Part shown: positions 10,319 through 19,966 of the stretch, piece after piece | Layout: the number at the start of each line of letters is the position of its first letter | Position numbering within the stretch: position 1 is the first letter of the stretch | Assembly: GCF_041320705.1 (NCBI RefSeq) | Contig: NZ_JBGGTQ010000003.1 | Coordinates: 186,001 to 250,000, forward strand | DNA from: Kineococcus mangrovi | GTDB lineage: Bacteria > Actinomycetota > Actinomycetes > Actinomycetales > Kineococcaceae | Direction: 5' to 3' | DNA length: 64,000 nucleotides | Translations under genes and position numbers: made by a program | The notes under the pieces: model-generated | Told to the model about the DNA's origin: nothing | Seen by the model: only the letters and a program-made list of their open reading frames with translations | The model's database searches: none

Positions 10319-12253
10319 TCAGCGCGACCGCATGTACGCGGCCCACGCCGTCTCGACGGCGGCGAGGGCGGTCTCGTCCTGCAGCGAGGTCACGTCCCCG
10401 CCGCCGCGGCCGGCGGTCATGTCGGCCATGAGCCGGCGCATGATCTTGCCCGACCGCGTCTTAGGCAGGTCCGGCACGACGACGACGTCGCGGGGCTTGG
10501 CGACCGGCCCGATCTGCTGCGCCACGTGCTCGCGCAGTTCCGCCGCCACGTCCTGCGGCCCCTCGCCGCGCAGGATCACGAACGCGACGATCCGCTGCCC
10601 CGTCGTCTCGTCGGGCGCGCCGACGACGGCGGCCTCGGCCACCCGCGGGTGCGAGACGAGGGCGGACTCGAGCTCGATGCTCGACAACCGGTGCCCCGAG
10701 ACGTTGAGGACGTCGTCGATGCGCCCGCCGATCCAGACGTACCCGTCGGCGTCCTTCGTGGCGGCGTCCCCGGCGAGGTAGTACCCCCGGTCCGCGTACG
10801 GTTCCCAGTAGCTCTCGACGAACCGCGCGTGGTCGCGCCACACGGTGCGGGCCATGCCCGGCCAGGGTTCCGTGATGACCAGCACCCCCTGCTCGCCCGG
10901 TGCCACCTCCTCGCCCGCCTCGTCGACGACGGTCGCCGACAACCCCGGCAGCGCGACGGTGCCCGACCCGGGTTTCAGCGGTGTGACGCCGGGCAGGGGA
11001 GCCACGACGGCGGCGCCGGTCTCGGACTGCCACCACGTGTCGACGATCGGGCAGCGCCCACCACCGACGTGGCGGTGCAGCCAGAGCCAGGCCTCGGGGT
11101 TGATGGCCTCGCCGACGGACCCCAGCAGCCGCAGCGAGGACAGGTCGAACCGGGCGGGCAGTTCGGGGCCGTGCTTCATGAACGTCCGCACGAGCGTGGG
11201 GGCGGTGTAGTAGATCGTCACCCCGTACTTCTCGATGACCTCGAAGTGCCGGCCCGGGTGCGGCGTCAGCGGCGACCCCTCGTAGATCACCTGGGTCACG
11301 CCGTTGGACAGCGGCCCGTACATCTCGTACGAGTGCGCCGTCACCCACGCCAGGTCCGCCTGGCACCAGTAGACGTCGTCGTCCTTGACGTCGAACACGG
11401 CCCAGTGCGACCACGACGTGTGCGTCAGGTACCCGCCGCTGGTGTGCACGAGGCCCTTCGGCTTCCCCGTGGTCCCCGACGTGTAGATGATGAACAGCGG
11501 GTTCTCGGCGTCGAAGCTCGGCGCGACGTGCTCGGGGGACTGGCGGTCGACGAGGTCGTGCCACCACACGTCGCGGCCCGGGCTCCACGGCACGTCGGGG
11601 GTCAGCTCGCCGGTGCGGCGCAGGACGAGGACGTGCTCGACGTGGTCGAGCCCCTCGACCGCCGCGTCCACCGCGCCCTTGACGGCCACGGCGCTCCCGC
11701 GGCGGAACTGCCCGTCGGTGCAGACGAGGAGCTTGGCGCCGGTGTCCTCGACGCGGAACCGCAGCGCCTCGGCCGAGAAACCGCCGAACACGAGGGAGAC
11801 GACGGCGCCGATCCGGGCGCACGCCATCGTCGTGACGATGGTCTCGGGCAGCACCGGCAGGTACAGCACGACGCGGTCGCCGTGCCCGACGCCGAGCTCG
11901 CCGAGCGCGTTGGCGAGGCGGCACACCTCGTCCTGCAGCTGCGCGTAGGTGATCGTCCGGGAGTCGCCCGGCTCGCCCTCCCAGTGCAGCGCGACCTTGT
12001 CCCCGCGCCCGGCCGCCACGTGCCGGTCGACGCAGTTGACGGCCACGTTGAGCCTGCCGCCGGTGAACCACCGCGCCGTCGGCAGCGTCGAGCCGTCGAA
12101 CACCGTCGTGAAGGGCTCGTCCCACTGCAGGCGCCGGGCCTGCTCGGCCCACCACGCCTGCGGGTCCGCGGCGGCTCGCGCGTACTCGTCCGCGCCGACG
12201 TTGGCCTGGGCGGCGAACTCCGCCGGGGGCGGGACGACGAGCTCGTCGGGCAT
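10319..12253 (-). CDS. acs: Acetyl-coenzyme A synthetase (AMP-forming)
   Basis: Converts acetate, ATP and CoA to acetyl-CoA through acetyl-AMP. The 644-residue product has the ACS N-terminal domain (WWAEQARRLQWDEPF), the adenylate-forming P-loop YTSGTTGKPKG, the substrate-pocket region DTWWQSETGA, the hinge GGRIDDVLNVSGHRLS, and a C-terminal PKTRSGKIMRR block whose Lys is catalytic for adenylation and is the usual acetylation site. The ATG is preceded by GGAGGA. The closest upstream sequence on the divergent side is the promoter and leader of the sulfur operon. Confidence 0.96.
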   Translation of the reverse strand: MPDELVVPPPAEFAAQANVGADEYARAAADPQAWWAEQARRLQWDEPFTTVFDGSTLPTARWFTGGRLNVAVNCVDRHVAAGRGDKVALHWEGEPGDSRTITYAQLQDEVCRLANALGELGVGHGDRVVLYLPVLPETIVTTMACARIGAVVSLVFGGFSAEALRFRVEDTGAKLLVCTDGQFRRGSAVAVKGAVDAAVEGLDHVEHVLVLRRTGELTPDVPWSPGRDVWWHDLVDRQSPEHVAPSFDAENPLFIIYTSGTTGKPKGLVHTSGGYLTHTSWSHWAVFDVKDDDVYWCQADLAWVTAHSYEMYGPLSNGVTQVIYEGSPLTPHPGRHFEVIEKYGVTIYYTAPTLVRTFMKHGPELPARFDLSSLRLLGSVGEAINPEAWLWLHRHVGGGRCPIVDTWWQSETGAAVVAPLPGVTPLKPGSGTVALPGLSATVVDEAGEEVAPGEQGVLVITEPWPGMARTVWRDHARFVESYWEPYADRGYYLAGDAATKDADGYVWIGGRIDDVLNVSGHRLSSIELESALVSHPRVAEAAVVGAPDETTGQRIVAFVILRGEGPQDVAAELREHVAQQIGPVAKPRDVVVVPDLPKTRSGKIMRRLMADMTAGRGGGDVTSLQDETALAAVETAWAAYMRSR

Positions 12254-12303
12254 GGGTCCTCCGGGGGGTCACGGGTGGCTTGGCCGTCAGCGTAGCCGCG
12301 CCG

Positions 12304-12309
12304 TACCGT
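12304..12309 (+). promoter_or_regulatory. Candidate -10 box (TACCGT) of the sulfur operon leader
   Basis: TACCGT ends exactly 6 nt before the GTG of the leader peptide. A TTGGCC at 12280-12285 lies 18 bp upstream as a possible -35. The spacing implies transcription starts at the leader's GTG. Confidence 0.55.
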
Positions 12310-12315
12310 GGGCCC

Positions 12316-12420
12316 GTGGACAGGACCGGGGGTGCGGGCACCGCTGCCGCGCGTTCGTTCGTCGCCGTCCAGCGCCGGCACGTCGACCTCTGCCGCACCC
12401 GCTCCGCCGTCTGTCGCTGA
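12316..12420 (+). CDS. Cysteine-responsive leader peptide (RRHVDLCR type)
   Basis: A 34-codon ORF ending in RRHVDLCRTRSAVCR and a TGA stop. The R-H-V-D-L-x-R...C core matches the actinobacterial leader peptides found before sulfur assimilation genes. It has cysteine codons at positions 26 and 33, near the end. Ribosome stalling at Cys codons when cysteine is low is the model proposed for such leaders. It has no Shine-Dalgarno but a TACCGT box 6 nt upstream, so it is probably translated from a leaderless mRNA. A short hairpin follows its stop codon, and the first flavin monooxygenase gene begins 65 nt later. Confidence 0.8.
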   Translation: MDRTGGAGTAAARSFVAVQRRHVDLCRTRSAVCR

Positions 12421-12431
12421 CCCGCTCCGCC

Positions 12432-12451
12432 GCCCGGGACCCCTCCCGGGC
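12432..12451 (+). promoter_or_regulatory. Hairpin after the leader peptide, possible attenuator
   Basis: The 8-bp arms GCCCGGGA and TCCCGGGC surround a CCCC loop, 12 nt after the leader stop codon and 34 nt before the first structural gene start. There is no T-tract, so it may act through Rho or on translation rather than as a classic terminator. Confidence 0.45.
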
Positions 12452-12485
12452 CGCCCGGCAGGTCACGACCACCCCGAGGAGCCCC

Positions 12486-13580
12486 GTGCCGTTCCCCCCG
12501 CCCCTGCGCTGGGCCGTCGAGCTCGACGGCGCCGGCCGCCACCCCGCTGCCTGGCGACTGCCCGGTGCCTGTCCCGGGGACCTGTTCACCGCCGCCCACT
12601 GGCGGCGGCTGGCGGCGACCGTCGAGGCCGCCGACCTCGACCTCCTCGTCGTCCCCGACGCCTACCGCCTGCAGTCGGCCGGCGAGCGCGACCAGCGCGG
12701 TCGCCTCGACGCGGTCGCCGTCGCGGCCCACCTCGCCCCGCTGACCCGGCGCACCGGGCTCGTCCCCGTCGTCACGGCGACGCACACCGAGCCGTTCCAC
12801 ACCCAGAAGGCGATCGCGACGCTGGACCTCACGAGCCGGGGCCGCGCCGGCTGGCAGGTCGAGGTGTCCACGACGCCCGCGGAGGCGGACCTGTTCGGCC
12901 GCAAGCCGGTCGCGCCCGCGGACGAGCTGTGGCGGGAGGCGGCCGAGACCGTCGACGTCGCCCGCCGGCTCTGGGACTCCTGGGAGGACGACGCGGTGGT
13001 CCGCGACCTGGCGACGGGCCGGTACGTCGACCGGGACAAGCTGCACCCCGTCGACTTCGCGGGCGGGTTCTTCACGGTCAAGGGTCCCTCCATCACACCC
13101 CGCTCACCGCAGGGCCAGCCGTTGGTCGTCGTGCCCGTGCGGGACGAGCCGTCCCTCGCGCTGGCCGCGGCGCAGGCCGACGTCGCCCGGCTGGAGACCG
13201 CCAGCCCGGAGCGGGCCGCCGCGTGGGCGGCCCGGCTGCCGGACGCGACCGTCCTGCTCGACGTCGAGATCCTCCTGCGCCGGGGCGCGGGGGAGGCCGC
13301 CGGTGTCGCCGCGCAGCTCGACGCGTGGAGCCCCGGGCACGCCCCGCGCACGCTGCGGCACGTGGGGACGCCGGACACGTTCCGCGGCCTCGTCCAGGCC
13401 CTGCCCGCGGGCGTCGACGGCGTGGCCGCGGTCCCGCTGGACCTGCCCGGGTCGCTCGACGTCCTGACCGCCGAGGTCCTGCCCCGGCTGCCCCGCCCCG
13501 TCGTCCGGGGCACCACCCTGCGGGAGCGCTTCGGCCTGCCCCGACCCGTCAGCCGCTACGCCCGGGAGGTCCCCGCGTGA
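12486..13580 (+). CDS. LLM-class (luciferase-like) flavin-dependent monooxygenase homologue
   Basis: A 364-residue protein of the bacterial luciferase-like superfamily, which oxidises organic sulfur or nitrogen compounds with FMNH2 and O2. Visible blocks are the N-terminal strand LRWAVELDGAGRH, the HTEPFHTQKAIATLDLTSRGRAGWQVEVST segment that forms the flavin site wall, and a C-terminal LRERFGLPRPVSRYA end seen in the NtaA/SnaA/DszA-type subgroup. The Shine-Dalgarno GAGGAG lies 4-5 nt before the GTG start. It follows a cysteine leader peptide and overlaps the next monooxygenase gene (GTGA). Use in scavenging sulfur from sulfonates, sulfones or thioethers is inferred from context. Confidence 0.8.
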   Translation: MPFPPPLRWAVELDGAGRHPAAWRLPGACPGDLFTAAHWRRLAATVEAADLDLLVVPDAYRLQSAGERDQRGRLDAVAVAAHLAPLTRRTGLVPVVTATHTEPFHTQKAIATLDLTSRGRAGWQVEVSTTPAEADLFGRKPVAPADELWREAAETVDVARRLWDSWEDDAVVRDLATGRYVDRDKLHPVDFAGGFFTVKGPSITPRSPQGQPLVVVPVRDEPSLALAAAQADVARLETASPERAAAWAARLPDATVLLDVEILLRRGAGEAAGVAAQLDAWSPGHAPRTLRHVGTPDTFRGLVQALPAGVDGVAAVPLDLPGSLDVLTAEVLPRLPRPVVRGTTLRERFGLPRPVSRYAREVPA

Positions 13581-14944
13581 GCGCGAAGCGCCAGGTCCAC
13601 CTGGGCGCCCACTTCCCGGGGGTCAACCAGACCACCGTCTGGCGCGATCCGCGGGCGGGCAGTCAGACCGACTTCACCTCCTTCGAGCACCTGGCCCGCA
13701 CGGCCGAGCGCGGGCTCATGGACTTCTTCTTCCTGGCCGAGGGCCTGCGCCTGCGCGAGCAGGGCGGCACGATCTACGACCTGGACGTGGTGGGCCGGCC
13801 GGACACGCTGACGGTCCTGAACTCCCTGGCCGCGGTCACGACGCACCTCGGCCTGGCCGGGACCATCAACGCCACGTTCAACGAGGCCGCCGAGGTCGCG
13901 CGGCAGTTCGCCAGCCTCGACCACCTCTCCGGCGGGCGGGCCGCGTGGAACGTCGTGACGAGCTCGGACGCGTTCACGGGCGAGAACTTCCGCCGCGGCG
14001 GGTACCTTGCCCACGCCGACCGGTACGTGCGGGCCCGTGAGGTGATCGACGTCGCCAGGGCGTTCTGGGACTCCTGGGGGCCGGGCGCCCTCGTCGCCGA
14101 CCCGGAGCTCGGCGTCTTCGCGCGCGACGTCCACGACGTCGGGCACCACGGACCGCAGTTCGACGTCCGGGGCCCGGGGTTGCTGCCGCGCAGCCCGCAG
14201 GGGCACCCGGTCCTGTTCCAGGCCGGGGACTCCGACGACGGCCGGGAGTTCGGCGCCGCGTACGCCGACGCCGTCTTCACGATGCACGGCACGCTCGAGG
14301 CGGGCCGCCGCTTCACGGCGGACCTGCGGGCCCGCGCCGTCCGCAACGGCCGCTCGGGCGAGGACCTGCGCATCCTGCCCGGCGCCTCGTTCGTGCTCGG
14401 GGACACCGAGGCCGAGGCCCGCGAGAACGCCCGGACGATCCGGTTCCAGCAGGTCGGGCCCCAGCAGGCCGTCGCGTTCCTCGAACAGGTCTGGGGCCGG
14501 GACCTCACGGGGTTCGACCCCGAGGGGCCGCTGCCGGTGCAGGACCCCGACCTCACGGCGACGATCGCCCAGGGCCGCACCCGCTTCCCCCGCGACCGGG
14601 TCGAGGTCGCCCGCGAGTGGCGGGAGCTGGCCGCCGCGAACGGCTGGAGCGCCCGGGAACTCGTCGTCGAGGTCTCCGGCAGGCAGCAGTTCGTCGGGAC
14701 GCCCGAGCAGGTCGCCGCGGAGATCGACGAGTACGTGCAGGCCGACGCCTGCGACGGGTTCATCCTCGTGCCGCACCTCACCCCGACCGGTCTGGACGAG
14801 TTCGTCGACCGCGTCGTCCCGCTGCTGCAGGAACGCGGCGCGTACCGCACGGAGTACACCGGGACGACCTTGCGCGAGCACCTCGGACTGACCCACCCGC
14901 ACGACGCGTCCCGCGCGCTCGACCCCGCCCCCCGCACCGCCTGA
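13577..14944 (+). CDS. NtaA/SnaA/DszA family FMN-dependent monooxygenase
   Basis: A 455-residue luciferase-like monooxygenase. Family hallmarks are QVHLGAHFPGVNQTTVW at the N-terminus, SFEHLARTAERGLMDFFFLAE, the flavin-site region SGGRAAWNVVTSSD, the region around residue 200 ending RSPQGHPVLFQAGDS, and the C-terminal FILVPHLTPTGLDEFVDRVVPLLQERG. The length is usual for the subgroup that includes nitrilotriacetate and dibenzothiophene-sulfone monooxygenases, which need a separate FMN reductase; none is encoded next to it. Translationally coupled to the shorter LLM gene. The leader peptide context favours organosulfur oxidation, but the substrate cannot be read. Confidence 0.88.
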   Translation: MSAKRQVHLGAHFPGVNQTTVWRDPRAGSQTDFTSFEHLARTAERGLMDFFFLAEGLRLREQGGTIYDLDVVGRPDTLTVLNSLAAVTTHLGLAGTINATFNEAAEVARQFASLDHLSGGRAAWNVVTSSDAFTGENFRRGGYLAHADRYVRAREVIDVARAFWDSWGPGALVADPELGVFARDVHDVGHHGPQFDVRGPGLLPRSPQGHPVLFQAGDSDDGREFGAAYADAVFTMHGTLEAGRRFTADLRARAVRNGRSGEDLRILPGASFVLGDTEAEARENARTIRFQQVGPQQAVAFLEQVWGRDLTGFDPEGPLPVQDPDLTATIAQGRTRFPRDRVEVAREWRELAAANGWSARELVVEVSGRQQFVGTPEQVAAEIDEYVQADACDGFILVPHLTPTGLDEFVDRVVPLLQERGAYRTEYTGTTLREHLGLTHPHDASRALDPAPRTA

Positions 14945-17074
<2,130 letters not shown>

Positions 17075-17098
17075 ACCCCCCGTGAGAACCTGACGCGC

Positions 17099-17530
17099 GT
17101 GGACCTGTACCAGCAGCTGATCATCGAGCACTCCAAGCGTCCGCACGGCGAGGGGTTGCGGGAGCCGTTCGGCGCGCAGTCCCACCACGTGAACCCCACG
17201 TGCGGGGACGAGATCACGCTGCGGGTCCGCCTCGACGACGCCGGTGGCGCTCCGGTCGTGGGGGACGTGTCCTACGACGCGCTCGGCTGCTCCATCAGCC
17301 GGGCCTCGGCCTCGGTGCTGCACGGGCTCGTCGTCGGCCGGTCCGTCGCCGAGGTGGGCGAGCTGCGCGAGGCGGTGCAGCACATGCTCACCAGCCGCGG
17401 TGAGGACCCCGGCGACGAGGAGGTCCTCGGCGACGCCGTCGCCTTCGCCGGGGTCGCCAGGTACCCGGCCCGCGTGAAGTGCGCGCTGCTCAGCTGGTCG
17501 GCGCTGGCCGACGCGGTGCTGCGCGCCTGA
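17099..17530 (+). CDS. sufU: SufU-type sulfur acceptor / Fe-S assembly protein
   Basis: A 143-residue SufU homologue that takes persulfide sulfur from SufS through a zinc site. The three conserved cysteines are at residues 35 (NPTCGDE), 64 (LGCSIS) and 128 (RVKCALLSW), and the insertion between the second and third cysteines is the SufU-specific loop missing in IscU. The GTG start lies 24 bp after sufS. The pair forms a complete sulfur-mobilisation unit within the operon driven by the cysteine leader. Confidence 0.92.
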   Translation: MDLYQQLIIEHSKRPHGEGLREPFGAQSHHVNPTCGDEITLRVRLDDAGGAPVVGDVSYDALGCSISRASASVLHGLVVGRSVAEVGELREAVQHMLTSRGEDPGDEEVLGDAVAFAGVARYPARVKCALLSWSALADAVLRA

Positions 17531-17552
17531 AGGACGCGCCGGTCGCGGTGGT

Positions 17553-17558
17553 TACCGT
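17553..17558 (+). promoter_or_regulatory. Candidate -10 box (TACCGT) of the GNAT gene
   Basis: TACCGT ends 6 nt before the GTG at 17565, the same box and spacing as at the cysteine leader, so the acetyltransferase likely has its own leaderless transcript. Confidence 0.45.
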
Positions 17559-17564
17559 TCCCCC

Positions 17565-18056
17565 GTGCAGATCCGCGACTACACCGAGGCCGACTGGGCC
17601 GGCATCTGGCCCTTCTTCGACGAGATCGTCGCCGACGGCGAGACGTACGCGCTGCCGCGGGGGCTGACCTCGGACCGGGCCCGCGCCGAGTGGGTCGGTG
17701 CGCCGCCCTGGGCGACGGTCGTCGCCGTCGAGGAGGGGACGGGGACGGTCCTCGGGACCGCGAGGTGCGGGCCGAACCGGCCCGGTGCCGGCTCCCACGT
17801 CGCCACCGCGAGCTTCATGGTGGCGCCGGCCGCCCGCGGCCGCGGTGTGGGTCGGTCGTTGGGGGAGCACGTCGTCGCCCGGGCGCGCGAGCGGGGCTTC
17901 CTGGCGATGCAGTTCAACGCCGTGGTGGAGACCAACACCGCCGCCGTGGCGCTGTGGCGGTCCCTGGGGTTCGCGGTCGTCGGCACCGTCCCGCAGGCCT
18001 TCGACCACCCCGAGCACGGCTACGTGGGGCTGCACGTCATGCACCGCTTCCTGTGA
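17565..18056 (+). CDS. GNAT family N-acetyltransferase (phosphinothricin acetyltransferase-like)
   Basis: A 163-residue GNAT protein. The start MQIRDYTEADWAGIWPFFDEIV, a GETYALP segment, the acetyl-CoA loop APAARGRGVGRSLGEHVV and the C-terminal AVALWRSLGFAVVGTVPQAF resemble the PAT/Bar-like subgroup that acetylates small amines or amino acid analogues. The substrate is unknown. It lies 34 bp after sufU and has its own TACCGT box, so it may be only loosely tied to the sulfur operon. Confidence 0.85.
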   Translation: MQIRDYTEADWAGIWPFFDEIVADGETYALPRGLTSDRARAEWVGAPPWATVVAVEEGTGTVLGTARCGPNRPGAGSHVATASFMVAPAARGRGVGRSLGEHVVARARERGFLAMQFNAVVETNTAAVALWRSLGFAVVGTVPQAFDHPEHGYVGLHVMHRFL

Positions 18057-18220
18057 GCGACCCGCGGTCCGGGGGCCGGGGTCGTCGCGGAGTCCACCCG
18101 GCTCCGGGACGGGCGCACCACCGTCGTGGTCGAGGGGGTCGAGGTGTCGGGCAGCCACCTCCCGTCGTCCGGCGCCTCGCCGGGGCGTCGGGCACGGCCG
18201 GCGATGCCCTAGGCTGACCG

Positions 18221-18320
18221 GACCATCCAGAGCGGCCGAGAGACCTGGCTCGTCGACGCCGCAGCAACCCCGGGGACGCACCGCGTCCCGGAGGGTGCTC
18301 ATGCCAGGACCGATGGGAGG
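18221..18320 (+). ncRNA. SAM-I (S-box) riboswitch controlling the rhodanese-metZ operon
   Basis: The S-box core is visible: AGAGCGGCCGAGAGA at 18229-18243, CTGGCTCGTCGACGCC, then GCAGCAACC at 18261-18269, a P3 stem GGGACGC/GCGTCCC (18273-18279 with 18283-18289), and GAGGGTGCT. A short P1 pairs CCATC (18223-18227) with GATGG (18312-18316). The Shine-Dalgarno GGGAGG (18315-18320) of the rhodanese overlaps the 3' strand of P1, so SAM binding would hide the ribosome site. This argues for translational control. A TAGGCT at 18210-18215 may be the promoter -10. Confidence 0.85.
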
Positions 18321-18324
18321 AACA

Positions 18325-18726
18325 GTGGGCTACGCCGGCGACCTCACCCCGCGTGAGGCCTTCGACCTGGTGCAGGACGACCCGGACGCCGTCCTCGTGG
18401 ACGTGCGCACCGAGGCGGAGTGGCGCTTCGTGGGGGTCCCGAGCGGTCTGGACCGCGACCCGGTCCTCGTCTCGTGGCTGCCCGTCGACCCCGGGCGCTT
18501 CCTCGGGGAACTGGCCGCCGCGGGCATCACGCCGGGCGCGGACCGCGCGGTCGTCTTCCTGTGCCGTTCCGGGCAGCGGTCCGTCGGCGCGGCCGACACC
18601 GCGACGGCGGCCGGGATCGGGCCCAGCTACAACGTGCTCGAGGGTTTCGAGGGACCGCTGGACGAGGAGGGGCACCGCGGCGGCACCGGCTGGCGGGCCG
18701 CGGGGCTGCCCTGGCGGCAGTCGTGA
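18325..18726 (+). CDS. Rhodanese-like sulfurtransferase
   Basis: A 133-residue single rhodanese domain: LTPREAFDLVQDDPDAVLVDVRTEAEW at the N-terminus and active-site loop CRSGQRS with catalytic Cys at residue 80, then NVLEGFEGPLDEEGHRG and GWRAAGLPWRQ. Such proteins carry sulfane sulfur. A rhodanese directly before metZ is a common actinobacterial arrangement, and sulfur delivery linked to homocysteine synthesis is inferred. GGGAGG precedes the GTG by 4 nt and overlaps the SAM riboswitch. The stop overlaps metZ (GTGA). Confidence 0.9.
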   Translation: MGYAGDLTPREAFDLVQDDPDAVLVDVRTEAEWRFVGVPSGLDRDPVLVSWLPVDPGRFLGELAAAGITPGADRAVVFLCRSGQRSVGAADTATAAGIGPSYNVLEGFEGPLDEEGHRGGTGWRAAGLPWRQS

Positions 18727-19931
18727 GCGGACGGCGGGACCGGCGACCGGACACCGCGGCCGTCCGCGGCGGGCTGGCCCGCTCCCCGTTCGAGGAGACG
18801 GCCGAGGCGATGTACCTCACGTCGGGCTACGTGTACGAGAGCGCCGCCGCGGCGGAGGCGGCCTTCGCCGGCGACGTCGACCGGTACGTCTACTCCCGCT
18901 ACGGCAACCCGACGGTGTCGGTGTTCACGGAGCGGCTGCGGCAGCTGGAGGGGGCGCAGGCCTGCTACGGCCTGGCCAGCGGCATGTCCGCCGTGTTCTA
19001 CGCCCTCGCCGCCCTCCTCGGGGCGGGCGACCGGGTCGTCGCGGCCCGCAGCCTCTTCGGGTCCTGCTTCGTCGTCCTCGACGAGGTCCTGCCCCGCTGG
19101 GGCGTGGAGACGGTGTTCGTCGACGGTGAGGACCTCGGGCAGTGGGAACGGGCCCTGGCCCCGGGAGCCCAGGCGGTGTTCTTCGAGACCCCGGCCAACC
19201 CGATGCAGACCCTCGTCGACGTCGCGGCGGTCTCCGAGCTCGCGCACGAGGCCGGGGCGACCGTCGTCGTCGACAACGCGTTCGCGTCCCCGGTCGGGCA
19301 GCGCCCGTTGCGGTTCGGCGCGGACGTCGTCGTGTACTCCGCGACGAAGCACATCGACGGCCAGGGGCGCGTCATGGGCGGGGCGGTCCTCGGCTCCGAG
19401 GAGTTCCTCGGCGGGCGGTTCCGGGAACTCACCCGGCACACCGGGCCGACGCTCAGCCCCTTCAACGCCTGGACCCTGGCGAAGGGCCTGGAAACCCTCA
19501 GCCTGCGGGTGCGGCACTCGTCGGCGAACGCGCTGCGGATCGCCGAGCACCTGGAACGGCGACCCGGGATCCGCTGGGTGCGCTACCCCGTGCTGGACAG
19601 CCACCCGCAGGTCGACCTCGCGCGGCGGCAGATGGACCTCGGCGGCACCGTCGTGACGTTCGAGCTCGACGCCCCGCAGGGCCGCGGCAAGGAGCGCGCC
19701 TTCGAGGTCCTCGACGCCCTGCAGGTCGTCGACATCTCCAACAACCTCGGTGACGCCAAGTCCCTGGCCACCCACCCGGCGACGACGACGCACCGCCGGC
19801 TCGGTCCGGACGGCCGCGCCGCCATCGGCCTGACCGACGGCGTCCTGCGCCTGTCCGTCGGCCTCGAGGACGTGGAGGACCTCCTGGAGGACCTCGACCA
19901 CGCCCTCACCCGCGCGACCCCGCGCCCCTGA
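18723..19931 (+). CDS. metZ: O-succinylhomoserine (or O-acetylhomoserine) sulfhydrylase
   Basis: PLP-dependent Cys/Met metabolism enzyme making homocysteine from an activated homoserine and sulfide. The 402-residue product shows YSRYGNPTVSVFTERLRQLEGA, the SGMSAVFYALAALL cofactor loop, FFETPANPMQTLVD, the PLP Lys at residue 209 (SATKHIDGQGR), and LSVGLEDVEDLLEDL at the C-terminus. The QGRVMGGAVLG segment after the Lys is typical of MetZ. It is coupled to the rhodanese by GTGA and lies under the SAM riboswitch. Acetyl versus succinyl specificity cannot be decided by eye. Confidence 0.9.
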   Translation: MSGRRDRRPDTAAVRGGLARSPFEETAEAMYLTSGYVYESAAAAEAAFAGDVDRYVYSRYGNPTVSVFTERLRQLEGAQACYGLASGMSAVFYALAALLGAGDRVVAARSLFGSCFVVLDEVLPRWGVETVFVDGEDLGQWERALAPGAQAVFFETPANPMQTLVDVAAVSELAHEAGATVVVDNAFASPVGQRPLRFGADVVVYSATKHIDGQGRVMGGAVLGSEEFLGGRFRELTRHTGPTLSPFNAWTLAKGLETLSLRVRHSSANALRIAEHLERRPGIRWVRYPVLDSHPQVDLARRQMDLGGTVVTFELDAPQGRGKERAFEVLDALQVVDISNNLGDAKSLATHPATTTHRRLGPDGRAAIGLTDGVLRLSVGLEDVEDLLEDLDHALTRATPRP

Positions 19932-19966
19932 CACCCCTGACACCCCTCCCGATCGGAGCCCCACCC

